Below, piece after piece: positions 1-10,553 of a stretch of DNA of 64,000 nt. A program made the position numbers and the translations under genes. Where the stretch lies: NCBI GenBank assembly GCA_030446775.1, contig JAUJMQ010000003.1:1-64000 (forward strand). Reading direction: 5' to 3'. The notes beneath the pieces were generated by a model that was not told where the DNA came from, did no database searches, and saw only the letters and a program-made list of their open reading frames with translations. Origin of the DNA: Egibacteraceae bacterium. GTDB lineage: Bacteria > Actinomycetota > Nitriliruptoria > Euzebyales > Egibacteraceae. Every line of letters begins with the position of its first letter. Positions within the stretch are counted from its first letter, which is position 1.

Positions 1-139
1 GGCGCGAGCAGTGCCGCCGTCTCGGCCAGGAGTGCGGGCAGCGGGCGGGTTCCGGCGGGCACGGTGGCGCGAGCACCCCGGCGGCCATGCTGGCCAGGCG
101 CGCGGCCGGGGCGTGGCTCGCGTGACCGGCTGCCGGCGA

Positions 140-300
140 GGTAGCGTGCGGACGCCGCAGTGTTCGGGAAACCGGTGCGAATCCGGTGTGGTCCTCGCCA
201 CTGTGACCGGGAAGCGCGACGCCAACGCGCCACTGGGCCGTAGGTGGCCCGGGAAGGCGGCGTCCGCGGGGATCCGGGAGCCAGGAGACCGGCTGCGGCG
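140..300 (+). promoter_or_regulatory. Cobalamin (B12) riboswitch
   Basis: GGGAAACCGGTGCGAATCCGGTGTGGTCCTCGCCACTGTGACCGGG core, second GCCACTGG, CGGGAAGGCGGC and terminal GAGCCAGGAGACC B12 box; sits directly upstream of an ABC importer operon. Boundaries approximate. Confidence 0.93.
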
Positions 301-339
301 GCTGTGCCCCTATTCCTCGAGGCAAGGAAGGAAGGCTCC

Positions 340-1635
340 ATGGCCGTCCCCGCTCCCCCGACCGCCGGTTCCGGCCGCCGCCTGCTGCCGATCGCGCTGC
401 TGTGCGCGGTCCTCACGCTGTCCGCCTGCGCCGGCTCCACCCCGACCGCCGCCCCCACGCGGGACACACCCACCGCGAGCGCGACGGAGCCCGCCGAGAC
501 CGTCACCGCCAACGCCACCGACGGCTGCGTCGACGAGGTCCGCGCGGGCGTCGACTACTTTCCCGACAAGGTGACGTTCGAGCACGCGACCGGCGTGACG
601 GTGACCTACGCCGACACCTACAAGGTCGTCGAGGTCACGCCGGCCGGCGGCTCGGACCGTCCCATCCGCTACGTCCTCGTCCAGTGCGGCACCGAGCCCC
701 CACCCGCCGAAGGGAAGCTGGCCGACGCCCAGGTGATCGAGGTGCCGGCTGCCGAGGTGATCAGCATGACGACCACGAACCTGCCGCACTTCGACGAGCT
801 CGGCGCCGTCGACACGCTGCAGGGGGTGGGCACCGGCTCCTTCGTCAGCACCCCGTCGGTCGCGGCGCGTGTGGCGGAGGGGACATTGGACGACTTCGCG
901 ACCGTCGAGGGCCAGCCCGACACGGAGCGGATCATCGGCGCCGACCCGGACCTGCTCATCATCGACGGCTTCGGCGACACGGTCCTGGACGACGTCGGCC
1001 GCTTCGTCGACGCGGGGGTGCCCACCGCCATCAACGTCGACTTCACCGAACCGGAGCTGCTCGGTCGCGCCGAGTGGCTGAAGTTCACCGCCCTGTTCCT
1101 CAACGCCGAGGCGGCTGCCAACGCCGCGTTCGACGAGATCGCGTCGGCCTACGCCGAGGTCGCCGCGGCGGCGGCCGGGGCGCCCGAGCGGCCGACAGTG
1201 TTCGCCAACCAGCCGTTCGAGGGCACCTGGTTCATGCCCGGCGGCGCCTCGTACTTCGCCAACGCGGTCGCCGATGCCGGAGGCGACTACGTCTTCGACG
1301 ACGACGACTCGACGGCCGCGCTGGAGCTGGACTTCGAGACGGTGCTGGACCGGGCGGGCGACGCCGACGTCTGGCTCCAGGCGGGCTCGGTGGCCGGGAC
1401 CCTCGACGACCTCCTCGCCGCCGACGAGCGCTTCGACGAGTTCAAGGCCTTCCGCGACGGACAGGTGTGGGCCTACGACCTCGCGACGAACCCGGGTGGC
1501 GGCAACGCGGTGTTCGAGACCGCCTACACGCGCGCCGACCTGTTCCTGTCCGACCTCGTCGAGATCCTGCACCCCGATGTGCTCGACCACGAGCTCCGCT
1601 TCTTCGGCCGGGTGCCCGCCGGCGAGGGGCGCTGA
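340..1635 (+). CDS. ABC transporter substrate-binding lipoprotein (BtuF-like, cobalamin)
   Basis: MAVPAPPTAGSGRRLLPIALLCAVLTLSACAG lipoprotein signal; periplasmic binding protein features; follows the B12 riboswitch. Confidence 0.88.
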   Translation: MAVPAPPTAGSGRRLLPIALLCAVLTLSACAGSTPTAAPTRDTPTASATEPAETVTANATDGCVDEVRAGVDYFPDKVTFEHATGVTVTYADTYKVVEVTPAGGSDRPIRYVLVQCGTEPPPAEGKLADAQVIEVPAAEVISMTTTNLPHFDELGAVDTLQGVGTGSFVSTPSVAARVAEGTLDDFATVEGQPDTERIIGADPDLLIIDGFGDTVLDDVGRFVDAGVPTAINVDFTEPELLGRAEWLKFTALFLNAEAAANAAFDEIASAYAEVAAAAAGAPERPTVFANQPFEGTWFMPGGASYFANAVADAGGDYVFDDDDSTAALELDFETVLDRAGDADVWLQAGSVAGTLDDLLAADERFDEFKAFRDGQVWAYDLATNPGGGNAVFETAYTRADLFLSDLVEILHPDVLDHELRFFGRVPAGEGR

Positions 1636-1643
1636 CGGTCGCC

Positions 1644-2774
1644 GTGACCGCGGTCACCCGGTCGCCGCCGGCACCGGCTGCCGGCCCTGCTTCGGCGGGC
1701 GACGGCGAGCGCGGCCAGTCGGCGAGCCGCGGCCGCGGCGCCCTGGTGCTCGGCGGAAGCGCCGCCGTGCTGGCGACGCTGTTCGTGCTCACGATCGCCG
1801 CCGGCTCGGTCGCCATCCCGCTCGGCGAGGTCGCGGCCGTGCTGCTCGGGCGAGCCCCCTCCGACCCGTCGTGGGCGACCATCGTGTCGCAGGTGCGGCT
1901 GCCGCGTGCGGTGACCGCCCTCCTGGCGGGGGCCGGCCTGGGAGTCGGCGGCCTGCAGATGCAGACGCTGTTCCGCAACCCGCTCGCCGACCCGTTCATC
2001 CTCGGCATCAGTGCCGGCGCCAGCCTCGGGGTGGCGCTCGTCGTGCTCGTGGCCGGCAGCGCCGGGTCGACGCTCGTCGGGGGGCTCGGGGTGCTCGGCA
2101 CCGTCGGTGTCGCGGGTGCCGCGGCCCTGGGGGCGGCGGCGGTCACGGGCATCGTGCTGGCGGTCTCCCGGCGGGTCACGAGCCCCGCGACGGTGCTCAT
2201 CATCGGGTTGATGGCGGGCTACGCGACGAGCGCGATCGTCAGCCTCCTCGTCTACTCCGGCTTCGGCCGGCTCGAGCGGATCCGGGCCTACATCGCCTGG
2301 GGCTTCGGCAGCTTCGGGGGGACCACCTGGAGCGAGCTGCGCGTCCTCGCGCCGGCCGTGGTCGCCGGGCTGGTCCTCGCCGCCCTCACGACGAAGCCGT
2401 GCAACGCACTGCTGCTCGGCGACCGGTACGCCGCCAGCATGGGCCTGAACGTGCGGCGCACCCGGCTGCTCGTCGTCGCGGCCGCGTCACTGCTGGCCGG
2501 CTCCGTGACGGCGTTCTGCGGGCCGATCGCGTTCCTCGGGGTTGCCGTCCCGCACCTGGCGCGGGGGCTGCTGCACACCGCCGACCACCGGGTCCTCGTG
2601 CCGGCCGTGGTCCTGCTCGGAGGCGTCGTCGCATTGGCCGCCGGGCTCGTCGCCCAGCTGCCCAGCAGCGAGGCGACCCTGCCGCTGAATGCGGTCACGT
2701 CGCTGCTCGGCGCGCCGGTCGTCGTCGCCGTGCTCCTACGGCTGCGACGCTCCGGACGGGAGCCGCGAGCGTGA
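1644..2774 (+). CDS. FecCD/BtuC-family ABC transporter permease
   Basis: LPRAVTALLAGAGLGVGGLQMQTLFRNPLADPFILGISAGASLG is typical of FecCD permeases; GTG start inferred. Confidence 0.92.
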   Translation: MTAVTRSPPAPAAGPASAGDGERGQSASRGRGALVLGGSAAVLATLFVLTIAAGSVAIPLGEVAAVLLGRAPSDPSWATIVSQVRLPRAVTALLAGAGLGVGGLQMQTLFRNPLADPFILGISAGASLGVALVVLVAGSAGSTLVGGLGVLGTVGVAGAAALGAAAVTGIVLAVSRRVTSPATVLIIGLMAGYATSAIVSLLVYSGFGRLERIRAYIAWGFGSFGGTTWSELRVLAPAVVAGLVLAALTTKPCNALLLGDRYAASMGLNVRRTRLLVVAAASLLAGSVTAFCGPIAFLGVAVPHLARGLLHTADHRVLVPAVVLLGGVVALAAGLVAQLPSSEATLPLNAVTSLLGAPVVVAVLLRLRRSGREPRA

Positions 2775-2832
2775 CCGCGCCCCGAGACGAGCCGGCGCCT
2801 GGGCTGCGACGCGCCGGCGCGGCGGCCCCGGA

Positions 2833-3866
2833 GTGACGGTGCTGCGCGCCGACGCCCTGACCGTCGGCTACCGGGGTCGGCGCGGGACGCGTCGTGAGGT
2901 CCTCGCCGGGCTGGACCTGACCCTGCCCGCCGGCGAGCTGACCTGCCTGCTGGGTGCCAACGGCAGCGGCAAGTCCACCCTGTTGCGCACCCTCGCCGGG
3001 ATGCAGGCCCCCTTGGCCGGGCGGGTGACGCTGCTCGGCGACGACGTGACGGCCCTCGAGCCGCGAGAGCGGGCCCGCCGCCTCGCCGTCGTGCTGACCG
3101 ACCCCGTCGAGACCGGCGGCCTGACCGGCGCCGATCTCGTGGCGCTGGGCCGCCACCCGCACACCGGCTGGTCGGGCCGGCTGGGGCCCGCTGACCGCGA
3201 CGCGGTCGACTGGGCGCTGCGCGCGACGGGCGCCGCGCCGTTGGCCGCCCGGCCGGTGGGCCAGCTCAGCGACGGCGAGCGGCAGCGCCTCCTCGTCGCC
3301 CGCGCCCTCGCCCAGCAGCCGGCGGTGCTCGCCCTCGACGAGCCCGTGGCCTTCGTCGACCTCCACGGCGGGTGGAGCTGATCCGGCTGCTGCGCCACCT
3401 CGCGCGCGACTGCGGCCTGGCGGTGCTGCTGACGACCCACGACCTCGACCTCGCGCTGCGCTCGGCCGACACCCTGTGGCTCGTCCAGCCGGGGCCGCCG
3501 GCCGGCCTGGCGGTCGGCGCCCCGGAGGACCTCGTGCTCGCCGGTGCCCTGGGCCGGGCCTTCCCGGCCGACGACGTCGCCTTCGACCTCGAGCTGGGCA
3601 CCTTCGTCGCCACCGACGGCCGCGCCCGGACGGCCGCGGTGGCGGGGACGGGCGCCGCGGCGACCTGGGCGCGCCGCGCGCTGGAGCGCGAGGACCTGCG
3701 TGTCGTGGCCGCCGGCGACCCCGCCGACCTGCGCGTCGAGGTGCTGCCCGGCCCACAGTGGCGGCTGCTCGATGCCGGCGCCCTGACCGATCTGGCCACG
3801 ATCGGCGCGCTCGTCACCGAGCTCCGCGGCCGCCACGCCCGCCGAGCGCCGAGCGCCGAGCGCTGA
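2833..3866 (+). CDS. ABC transporter ATPase (FecE/BtuD-like), split by a -1 nt frameshift near 3364
   Basis: Walker A GANGSGKST, signature QLSDGERQR, Walker B VLALDEP in ORF 2689..3381; continuation VELIRLLRHLARDCGLAVLLTTHDLDLAL in ORF 3372..3866. Adding one C restores LPRRVELIRLL. Confidence 0.88.
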
Positions 3867-3950
3867 GCGCTGAGCTGGCTGAGCGCTGTGCGTCGGCCAG
3901 CCCGGTTGGCGGCCCCTGGCACGCACAGTTCGGGACGCGGCCAGCGCTGC

Positions 3951-5094
3951 TCAGTCGCGAGGCATCGGAGGTGGGTCGAAGTGGCGGACCTCTCCTCCCG
4001 GCTTGCGGTCGACGGGCCGGACGGGGACGAGCTCGACCCCCCGCAGGCGGCTGCGCGGCCCCGACCACGCAGCCGGCGGGGCGACGACGGCGTCGTTGAG
4101 GGCGTAGGCGATCGACTCGTAGTTGTTGCGCCAGCCCCGGAAGTGGGGCCATGCCTCCTCGGGCGTGCGCGGCATCGGGAAGTCGACCTGCTGCAGGCGG
4201 GAGATCCCGACGAGGTACTCGCCGTAGGTCAGCGCCAGGTCGGCGTCGGGATCCGGGTCGTCGTCGTATGGGATGGCGAGCACTCGGGCCAGGTCCCGCA
4301 GCGTGGTGAACCCCTGCCGCAGGCACAGGCGGGTCTCGGAGGGGGCGTCGTCGCCGTGCAGCGCGTGGTACAGCGCCGCAGAGTCGAGCACCGCGAGCAG
4401 CGCCAGCGCCCAGGAGCGCAGGTGGTGAGGCGACCGGAAGCTGATCAGCGTCGGATAGTTCGTGTGGCTCTCGGCTACCTCGGCGGCCCACGTCTCCCAG
4501 TCGGCGTAGAAGTGCCGCAGGTTGTCCATGATCCCAACGAGGTGGTGGCGCGCAAGGATCTCCGGCCCCCACGCCGGTGATCCCGCGCGGCTGACGAGCA
4601 TCGTGACGAGCACCTCGCGCCGGCTGAACGCGCCGTAGAGGACCGGCAGGTAGGCGATCTGCAAGGGCGACGGTGAGCAGCCCGGTGATGGCCGCCGCGA
4701 GGTCGATGAACGTCGCGGCCGGCCGGTCGCGGGCGGCGAAGCCGAGGGTGAACAGCGACGAGCCGATCTCGCGCATCGCGGCCGGGAACGAGCCGCCCGC
4801 CAGCGGCCACAGCACCAGCGCGTAGCCGACCTGGAACAGCAGCAGCCAGGTCAGCAGCAGGACGAGCAGCGACACCGGGCCGGCGCTGGCCAGGATGCGG
4901 TCCTTGGCCTCGTAGCTGCGGGCCCGGTCCGCCCAGAGCTGGAAGACGGCCCGCACGAGCGCCGACACCCGGTGCGGCAGCCCGCGCACGCGACCGCGTG
5001 GCACGACGAGGGTCTGCACGAGGTTGACCGCGGTCGCGACGACGGCGACGAGGCCCACGAGCGCACCCGCCCATCGAACGGCGTCCTGCAGCAT
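3951..5094 (-). CDS. Multipass membrane protein resembling two-pore/ion-channel-like family, frameshifted near 4663
   Basis: N-terminal TM part in ORF 3814..5094, C-terminal part in ORF 3951..4664 (QIAYLPVLYGAFSRREVLVTMLVSRAGSPAWGPEILARHH). Removing one base joins TVAL-QIAYLPVLYGAF. Confidence 0.7.
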
Positions 5095-5173
5095 GGCGGC
5101 ATTCTGCCGTCACCGCGGCCGGCCCCGCCGCCGACCGCAACGACCGCACCCCGTCCCCGCGGGCCGCACAACC

Positions 5174-5192
5174 CCCCGCCCCCTCGGCGGGG
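5174..5192 (-). terminator. Intrinsic-terminator-like hairpin downstream of the 5202..5677 gene
   Basis: CCCCGCC-n5-GGCGGGG inverted repeat just 3' of the minus-strand stop. Confidence 0.45.
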
Positions 5193-5201
5193 CGGTCAGC
5201 G

Positions 5202-5677
5202 TCAGCCGCAGGCCAGGTCGTCGGAGGCTCGCGGCCAGCGCTCGACGGTGCCGCCCCTGACCAGGTACACGGCGCGGTCGGCGTCGGAGGGCGCCAGCCA
5301 CAGTTCGTAGTGGTCGGTGCGGTAGCCGGACCATTCGGCATCCGGGGCAGCTCGACGTTCGCACGGAAGGCCTCGATGCGCCCGCCGCTGCCTGCCAGCA
5401 CCCCCAGCGGGTCGCGGACGTACGTCCGGCGCCCGGCGCCCCCGCCGCCGGCGCCCCCCCGCGCCCAGCCGCACCCCCCCCCCCGCGAGGACTGCCCCTC
5501 GCAATGCCGCGGGCCGCGGATCACCGAGATGACGTCGGCGCCGACACGGGCACCGTCACGCCGCCACGGCCCGTCCTGGCTGGGGGTGGTCCGCAGCGAG
5601 GAGCCGAGAACGCCACCCGTGACGACCGCGACGGCGACGGCGACCACCACCACCGCCCACCAGCGCCCATGCCCCAC
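5202..5677 (-). CDS. Membrane-anchored hypothetical protein, frameshifted
   Basis: MGHGRWWAVVVVAVAVAVVTGGVLG... then ...RTYVRDPLGVLAG...AFRANVELP; C-terminal EWSGYRTDHYELWLAPSDADRAVYLVRGGTVERWPRASDDLACG lies in another frame. Confidence 0.55.
5474..5484. repeat. 11-nt poly-C mononucleotide tract
   Basis: Direct reading: gcaCCCCCCCCCCCgcg, inside the frameshifted hypothetical gene. Confidence 0.9.
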
Positions 5678-5695
5678 GGCTGCTCCTCGTCCTCG

Positions 5696-5740
5696 CCGAG
5701 ACTCCTACGGCCGAGACTCCTACGGCCGAGACTCCTACGG
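5696..5740. repeat. Three perfect tandem copies of the 15-bp unit CCGAGACTCCTACGG
   Basis: Direct reading, 3 x 15 bp in the intergenic region between the histidine phosphatase and the hypothetical gene. Confidence 0.97.
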
Positions 5741-5752
5741 TAGGACGCCAGG

Positions 5753-6313
5753 TCAGGTCGGCGCGTTCCAGGTCCCCAGCACCGGGCGGTCGTGGTAGAC
5801 GCTCAGGACCGACACCGTCGCGGTGTCGAGCTTGAACAGCCGCCCCATCTGCGGGCCGAGGCCGAGGTAGCGCGCGGCGAGGATCCGCAGCGTGTGGCTG
5901 TGCCCGACGAGCAGCCCCCGGCGGACGCCCGCGTCCACGAGGCGCTGCAGCACCGCGTCGGCCCGCGCGCCGACGTCGGGAGCCGTCTCGCCGCCCGGGC
6001 AGCCGTCGGTCCACAGGTCCCACGTCGGGCGGCGCGTGCGGACCTGCACGGTCGTCAGCCCCTCGTACTCGCCGTAGTCGAACTCGACGAGCCCGTCGTC
6101 GACGACGTAGTCGCGACCGAGCGCGTCGGCCGTCGCGACGGCCCGTCGTGCGGGACTGACGCGGACGACGTCGAAGTCCAGGTCGCTCAGGCGCTCGGCA
6201 GCGGCGCGAGCCTGCTGCTCGCCGACTGCGGTCAAGGGCAGGTCCGTGGCGCCGGTGTGCTGCCCTGTCCGGCTCCAGGCCGTCTCGCCGTGCCGCAGCA
6301 GCCACAGATCCAC
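5753..6313 (-). CDS. Histidine phosphatase family protein (phosphoglycerate mutase-like)
   Basis: LWLLRHGETAWSRTGQHTGATDLPLTAVGEQQA with RHG motif and GLLVGHSHTLRIL; GTG start inferred. Confidence 0.9.
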   Translation of the reverse strand: MDLWLLRHGETAWSRTGQHTGATDLPLTAVGEQQARAAAERLSDLDFDVVRVSPARRAVATADALGRDYVVDDGLVEFDYGEYEGLTTVQVRTRRPTWDLWTDGCPGGETAPDVGARADAVLQRLVDAGVRRGLLVGHSHTLRILAARYLGLGPQMGRLFKLDTATVSVLSVYHDRPVLGTWNAPT

Positions 6314-6339
6314 GTCGCGGTCCTCCTTGCCCGGCGCCG

Positions 6340-8762
6340 TCAGGTCGAGGTCGGAGCCGGGGCCAGCCCGCGCAACCGGGCCTTCACCGCCGGCACGGCG
6401 GGCGGTGCCACGCTCAGCTCTCGCACCCCCAGCCGCACCAGCCGGGCGGCGGTCTCGGGGTCCGCGGCCAGCTCGCCGCAGACGCCGACCCAGCGGCCGG
6501 CCGCCCCCGCGACCTCGCACACGCGCCCGACGAGCGCGAGCACCGCCGGATGGGCTCCCCGCGCCAGATCGGCCACCGCCGGGTTGGTCCGGTCGGCGGC
6601 CAGGACGTACTGGGTGAGGTCATTGCTGCCGACCGAGAAGAAGTCGACCTCGTCGCAGAAGCGCTCGGCCAGCAGCGCGGCCGCGGGGACCTCCACCATG
6701 ATCCCGACCTCCTCGAGGTCCCCGAACGCGGCCCCCGCGCGGCGCAGGCCGCGGCGGGCGTCGTCCAGCGCCCGGCGCGCCGCGCGGACCTCCTCGACGT
6801 CGGTGACCATCGGGAACATCAGGCTGACCCGCCGGCCCTGTGCCACGCGGAGGATCGCCCGCAGCTGGGTCGCGAACAGCGCGGGACGCGCGAGGCTCAG
6901 CCGCAGGCCCCGCTCCCCCAGCGCGCTGTTGCGGAACGGGTCCAGCCCGAGGGCCGGCGCCGGCTTGTCACCGCCCACGTCGAGCGTCCGCACGATCGCC
7001 GGGCGGCCCTCGAGTGCGTCGAGGACCGCCGCGAGCGCCGTCACCTGCTCGTCCTCGGTGGGCACGCTCGGCCGGTCGGCGACGAGGAACTCCGTGCGCA
7101 ACAGGCCCACGCCGTCGGCCCCCGCGGCCACGGCGGCGCGGGCCTCGGCGACCGAGGCGACGTTGGCGGCGACGACGACGGTGACGCCGTCCGCCAGCCG
7201 CACCGGCTGTTGGGCGGCGGCCACCGCCTCCCGCGCCTCGCGGGCCTGGCGGTCGCGCCGCCGGCGGGCCTCTGCGAGGTCGTCGGCCGCCGGGTCGACG
7301 CGCACCTCGCCGCGACCACCGTCGAGCAGCACGACGGTTCCGTCGGCGACGTCGTCCAGCGCCGGCCCGGCCCGCAGCACCAGCGGCAACCCCAGCGCCC
7401 GCGCGAGGATCGTGACGTGCGCCGTCGGGGCGCCCGCCCGCAGGGCCACGCCCGCGACACCCGCGTCGACGAGCACCGGCACCTGTGAGGGCACGAGGTC
7501 GTCGGCGATCACGACCGCGCCCGCCGGCGGCACCGGTGTCGCGGCCCCGACCCCGAGCGCCTCCAGGACGCGACGGCCCACGTCGACCACGTCGCCGGCG
7601 CGGGCCGCCACGACCTCGCCGGGCTGCCCGGCCAGGCGGTCACGCGCGCCCGTGACCGCCGCCCACCACGCCGCGGCCGCGGAGCGCCCCTGCCGCAGCC
7701 CGTCCTCGGCCGCCGCGACGAGCTCCGGGTCGTCCACGAGCAGCCGGTGCGCCCCGAACACGTCCGAGCCCGTGCCGCCGGCGGCGTCCAGGTCGGCGGC
7801 GACCCGCGTGCGTGCCGCCTCCAGCCGCCGGCGTTCGGCCCAGACGTCTCCGGCCGGCTCCTCGGGGACCTGCGGCTCGACCGCCGCGAGGAGGGCGGCC
7901 GGCCCGACGGCGATGCCAGGAGCACCGGGCGCGGCCACCACGACCTCGTCGCTCTTGCCGGGGAGGGGCGGCCCCGGCCCAGGCGGCACCGGCGGCCCCG
8001 GCGACGAGGCCGAACCCGCCTGCCCAGGCGGCCCAGGCGGCGCCGGCGACCCCGCCGGCGCCGTGGCGGCCTCCCCGAACCCTTCGGCGACCATGCCGGC
8101 CAGCCGCTCCACGGCGGCGGCCGCGTCGGGACCGGCGGCCGACAGCCGCAGCCGTGTCCCCCCGGCGGCTCCCAGCCCCACCAGCCCCAGCAGGCTCCGC
8201 GCCGACACCCCGCTGCCGCCTCCGGCGGAGGCGACCCGGACGTCGGCGTCGAGGTCTGCCAGCGCCCGGACCACCGCCGCCGCGGGGCGGGCGTGCAGCC
8301 CGAGCGGGTTGACGAGCTCCACCTCGCGCACCAGCTCGCCGGCCGGCATTCCGGTCGGCGAGGCGCCATCCCCCGGCGCCGCCGCTGCCGCGAGCTCGGC
8401 CAGCGCCGCCTCGACGTCGGCGACCGAGGCGCCGCCGGCCGCGGTCGTCGCCGCGACCATCGCGCCCTCGACGAGCGGCGCGTCGACGAGCCGGACCCGG
8501 TGCCGGCGGTCGTCGTCCAGCGACTCCAAGGCGAGCTCGGCCGTCATTTGCGCGCTGCCGAGGTCGAACAGCACGACCGCGCCCGCCCCGTCGGCGTCGG
8601 CACGCTCGACCGCAGCCAGCACCTTGTCCAGGCTCGTGCCGACCTCGCCGTCGTCGGTGCCGCCCGCTGCCGCGACCGGCACGTCGGGCGCCATCTGGGC
8701 GACCAGCTCGACGACGCCGTCGGCCAGACGCTCGCTGTGGAGACGATCACCAGCCCGACCAC
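6340..8762 (-). CDS. dhaM: PTS-dependent dihydroxyacetone kinase phosphotransferase DhaM, EIIA-HPr-EI fusion (frameshift near 8739)
   Basis: EIIA part MAPDVPVAAAGGTDDGEVGTS; HPr site GLHARPAAAVV; full EI with GAPTAHVTILAR and GSNDLTQYVLAADRTNP. VGLVIVS is in another frame; one added base gives VGLVIVSHSERLADGVVELVAQM. Confidence 0.9.
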
Positions 8763-8956
8763 GCCGCCCCTGCCCTCCACGGAACCCTTCCCGCCGACGT
8801 CGCCGCCCCGCGAAGGTCGAAGACGTCGGTTCCGATACGGACGCCGGTGGTCAACCTTCGGGCGGCGGGGGCGGGGGCGGCGCGGGCGCGGGCGCGGGGG
8901 CGAGGCAACCGAGAGGCGGCCGTCCCCCGGGCCGTGACCAAGCGGGCCGGGTGAGG

Positions 8957-10474
8957 TCAGTCGACGTCGACCCACCCGTAGGTGCGTTCGACCGCCTTCT
9001 TCCAGCCGGCGTAGGCCGACTCGCGCTGGTCCTCGCTCCAGGTCGGCTCCCAGCGCCTGTCCTCGTTCCAGTTCTCCCGCAGCGCCTCCTGGTCGCCCCA
9101 GAACCCGGTGGCCAGGCCGGCGGCGTACGCGGCGCCGAGGCTGGTCGTCTCGGCGACGACCGGGCGTGACACCGGCACGCCGAGGATGTCGGCCTGCATC
9201 TGCATGAGCAGGTCGTTGGCCGTGGCGCCGCCGTCGACCTTGAGCACGTCGAGGTGGACCCCCGAGTCCTTCTCCATGGCGTCGGCCACGTCACGGGACT
9301 GGTAGCAGATCGCCTCCAGCGTCGCCCGCGCGAGGTGGGCGTTGGTGTTGAACCGTGACAGCCCCACGATGGCGCCGCGCGCGTCGGAGCGCCAGTAGGG
9401 CGCGAACAGCCCGGAGAACGCCGGCACGAAGTACACGCCGCCGTTGTCGTCGACCTGGCCGGCCAGCCGCTCGCTCTCCGCGGCGCCGCTGATGATGCCC
9501 AGCTGGTCGCGCAGCCACTGCACGGCCGAGCCGGTCACGGCGATCGAGCCCTCCAGGCAGTACACCGCCGCGGCGTCACCCATCTTGTAGCCGACCGTCG
9601 TCAGCAGGCCGTTCTTGGAGTGGACCAGCTCGTTGCCGGTGTTGAGCAGCATGAAGTTGCCGGTGCCGTAGGTGTTCTTCGCCTCGCCGGGGGCGAAGCA
9701 GACCTGCCCCACGGTCGCGGCCTGCTGGTCGCCGAGCACGCCGGTCAGCGGGACCTCGCCGCGGATCGCGCCCGGAACCCGGAGGACGCCGTACGCCTCC
9801 GGGTCCGACGACGGCACGATCGTGGGCAGCATCGACCGGGGGATGCCGAAGAAGCCGAGCAGCTCGTCGTCCCAGTCGAGCGTCGCGAGGTCCATCAGCA
9901 TGGTCCGGCTGGCGTTCGTGACGTCCGTGACGTGCACGCCGCCGTCGGTTCCGCCGGTGAGGTTCCAGGTCAGCCAGGTGTCGGTGTTGCCGAACACCGC
10001 CTCCCCGCGCTCGGCCGCGGCCCGCACGCCGTCGACGTTGTCGAGGATCCACTGCACCTTGCCGGCGGAGAAGTACGTCGCCGGCGGCAGCCCGGCCTTC
10101 TGCCGGATGACGTCGCCCTTGCCCTCGCGTTCGAGCGCCGACGCGATCCGGTCGGTGCGGGTGTCCTGCCAGACGATCGCGTTGTAGTACGGCTGACCCG
10201 TCTTGGGGTTCCACACCACGGCCGTCTCGCGCTGGTTGGTCACGCCCACCGCGGCCAGGTCCGACGAGGAGAGGTTGGCGTTGCCCAGCCCCCGCTCGAT
10301 GACGGTGCGGGTCCGCTCCCAGATCTCGGCCGGGTCGTGCTCCACCCAGCCCGACTGCGGGAGGATCTGCTCGTGCTCGAGCTGGTGCTTGGCGACCTCG
10401 TTGCCGCCGTGGTCGAAGACCATGAACCGGGTGCTCGTGGTGCCCTGGTCGATCGCTCCTACGAATTCGGCCAT
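8957..10474 (-). CDS. glpK: Glycerol kinase
   Basis: [48 protein letters not shown]; full-length FGGY kinase. Confidence 0.97.
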   Translation of the reverse strand: MAEFVGAIDQGTTSTRFMVFDHGGNEVAKHQLEHEQILPQSGWVEHDPAEIWERTRTVIERGLGNANLSSSDLAAVGVTNQRETAVVWNPKTGQPYYNAIVWQDTRTDRIASALEREGKGDVIRQKAGLPPATYFSAGKVQWILDNVDGVRAAAERGEAVFGNTDTWLTWNLTGGTDGGVHVTDVTNASRTMLMDLATLDWDDELLGFFGIPRSMLPTIVPSSDPEAYGVLRVPGAIRGEVPLTGVLGDQQAATVGQVCFAPGEAKNTYGTGNFMLLNTGNELVHSKNGLLTTVGYKMGDAAAVYCLEGSIAVTGSAVQWLRDQLGIISGAAESERLAGQVDDNGGVYFVPAFSGLFAPYWRSDARGAIVGLSRFNTNAHLARATLEAICYQSRDVADAMEKDSGVHLDVLKVDGGATANDLLMQMQADILGVPVSRPVVAETTSLGAAYAAGLATGFWGDQEALRENWNEDRRWEPTWSEDQRESAYAGWKKAVERTYGWVDVD

Positions 10475-10553
10475 GTCTTGCGCCTTTCGTGCGTCGGTGC
10501 CGGTTGGATCGGTCGTCGCCCGCCCACGCCGGGTGGTGGCGGGCGTTGGTGAA

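Noticed and set aside
1-123. Possible end of a coding region at the left edge (minus-strand frame reading TVPAGTRPLPALLAETAALLA, or plus-strand frame ending ...MLARRAAGAWLA*)
   Set aside because: Too short and edge-truncated to decide strand or identity.
310-1590. Long antisense ORFs (e.g. 310..1590 minus, 5792..9169 plus, 39969..44324 plus)
   Set aside because: High GC produces long shadow ORFs opposite or out of frame with conserved genes; their translations are Arg/Pro/Ala-rich without recognisable domains.
5696-5740. CRISPR-like array
   Set aside because: The 15-bp units are directly adjacent with no spacers and there are no cas genes.
7970-8090. Gly/Pro-rich low-complexity DNA as a separate repeat element
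   Set aside because: Explained by the codons of the DhaM HPr-EI linker.
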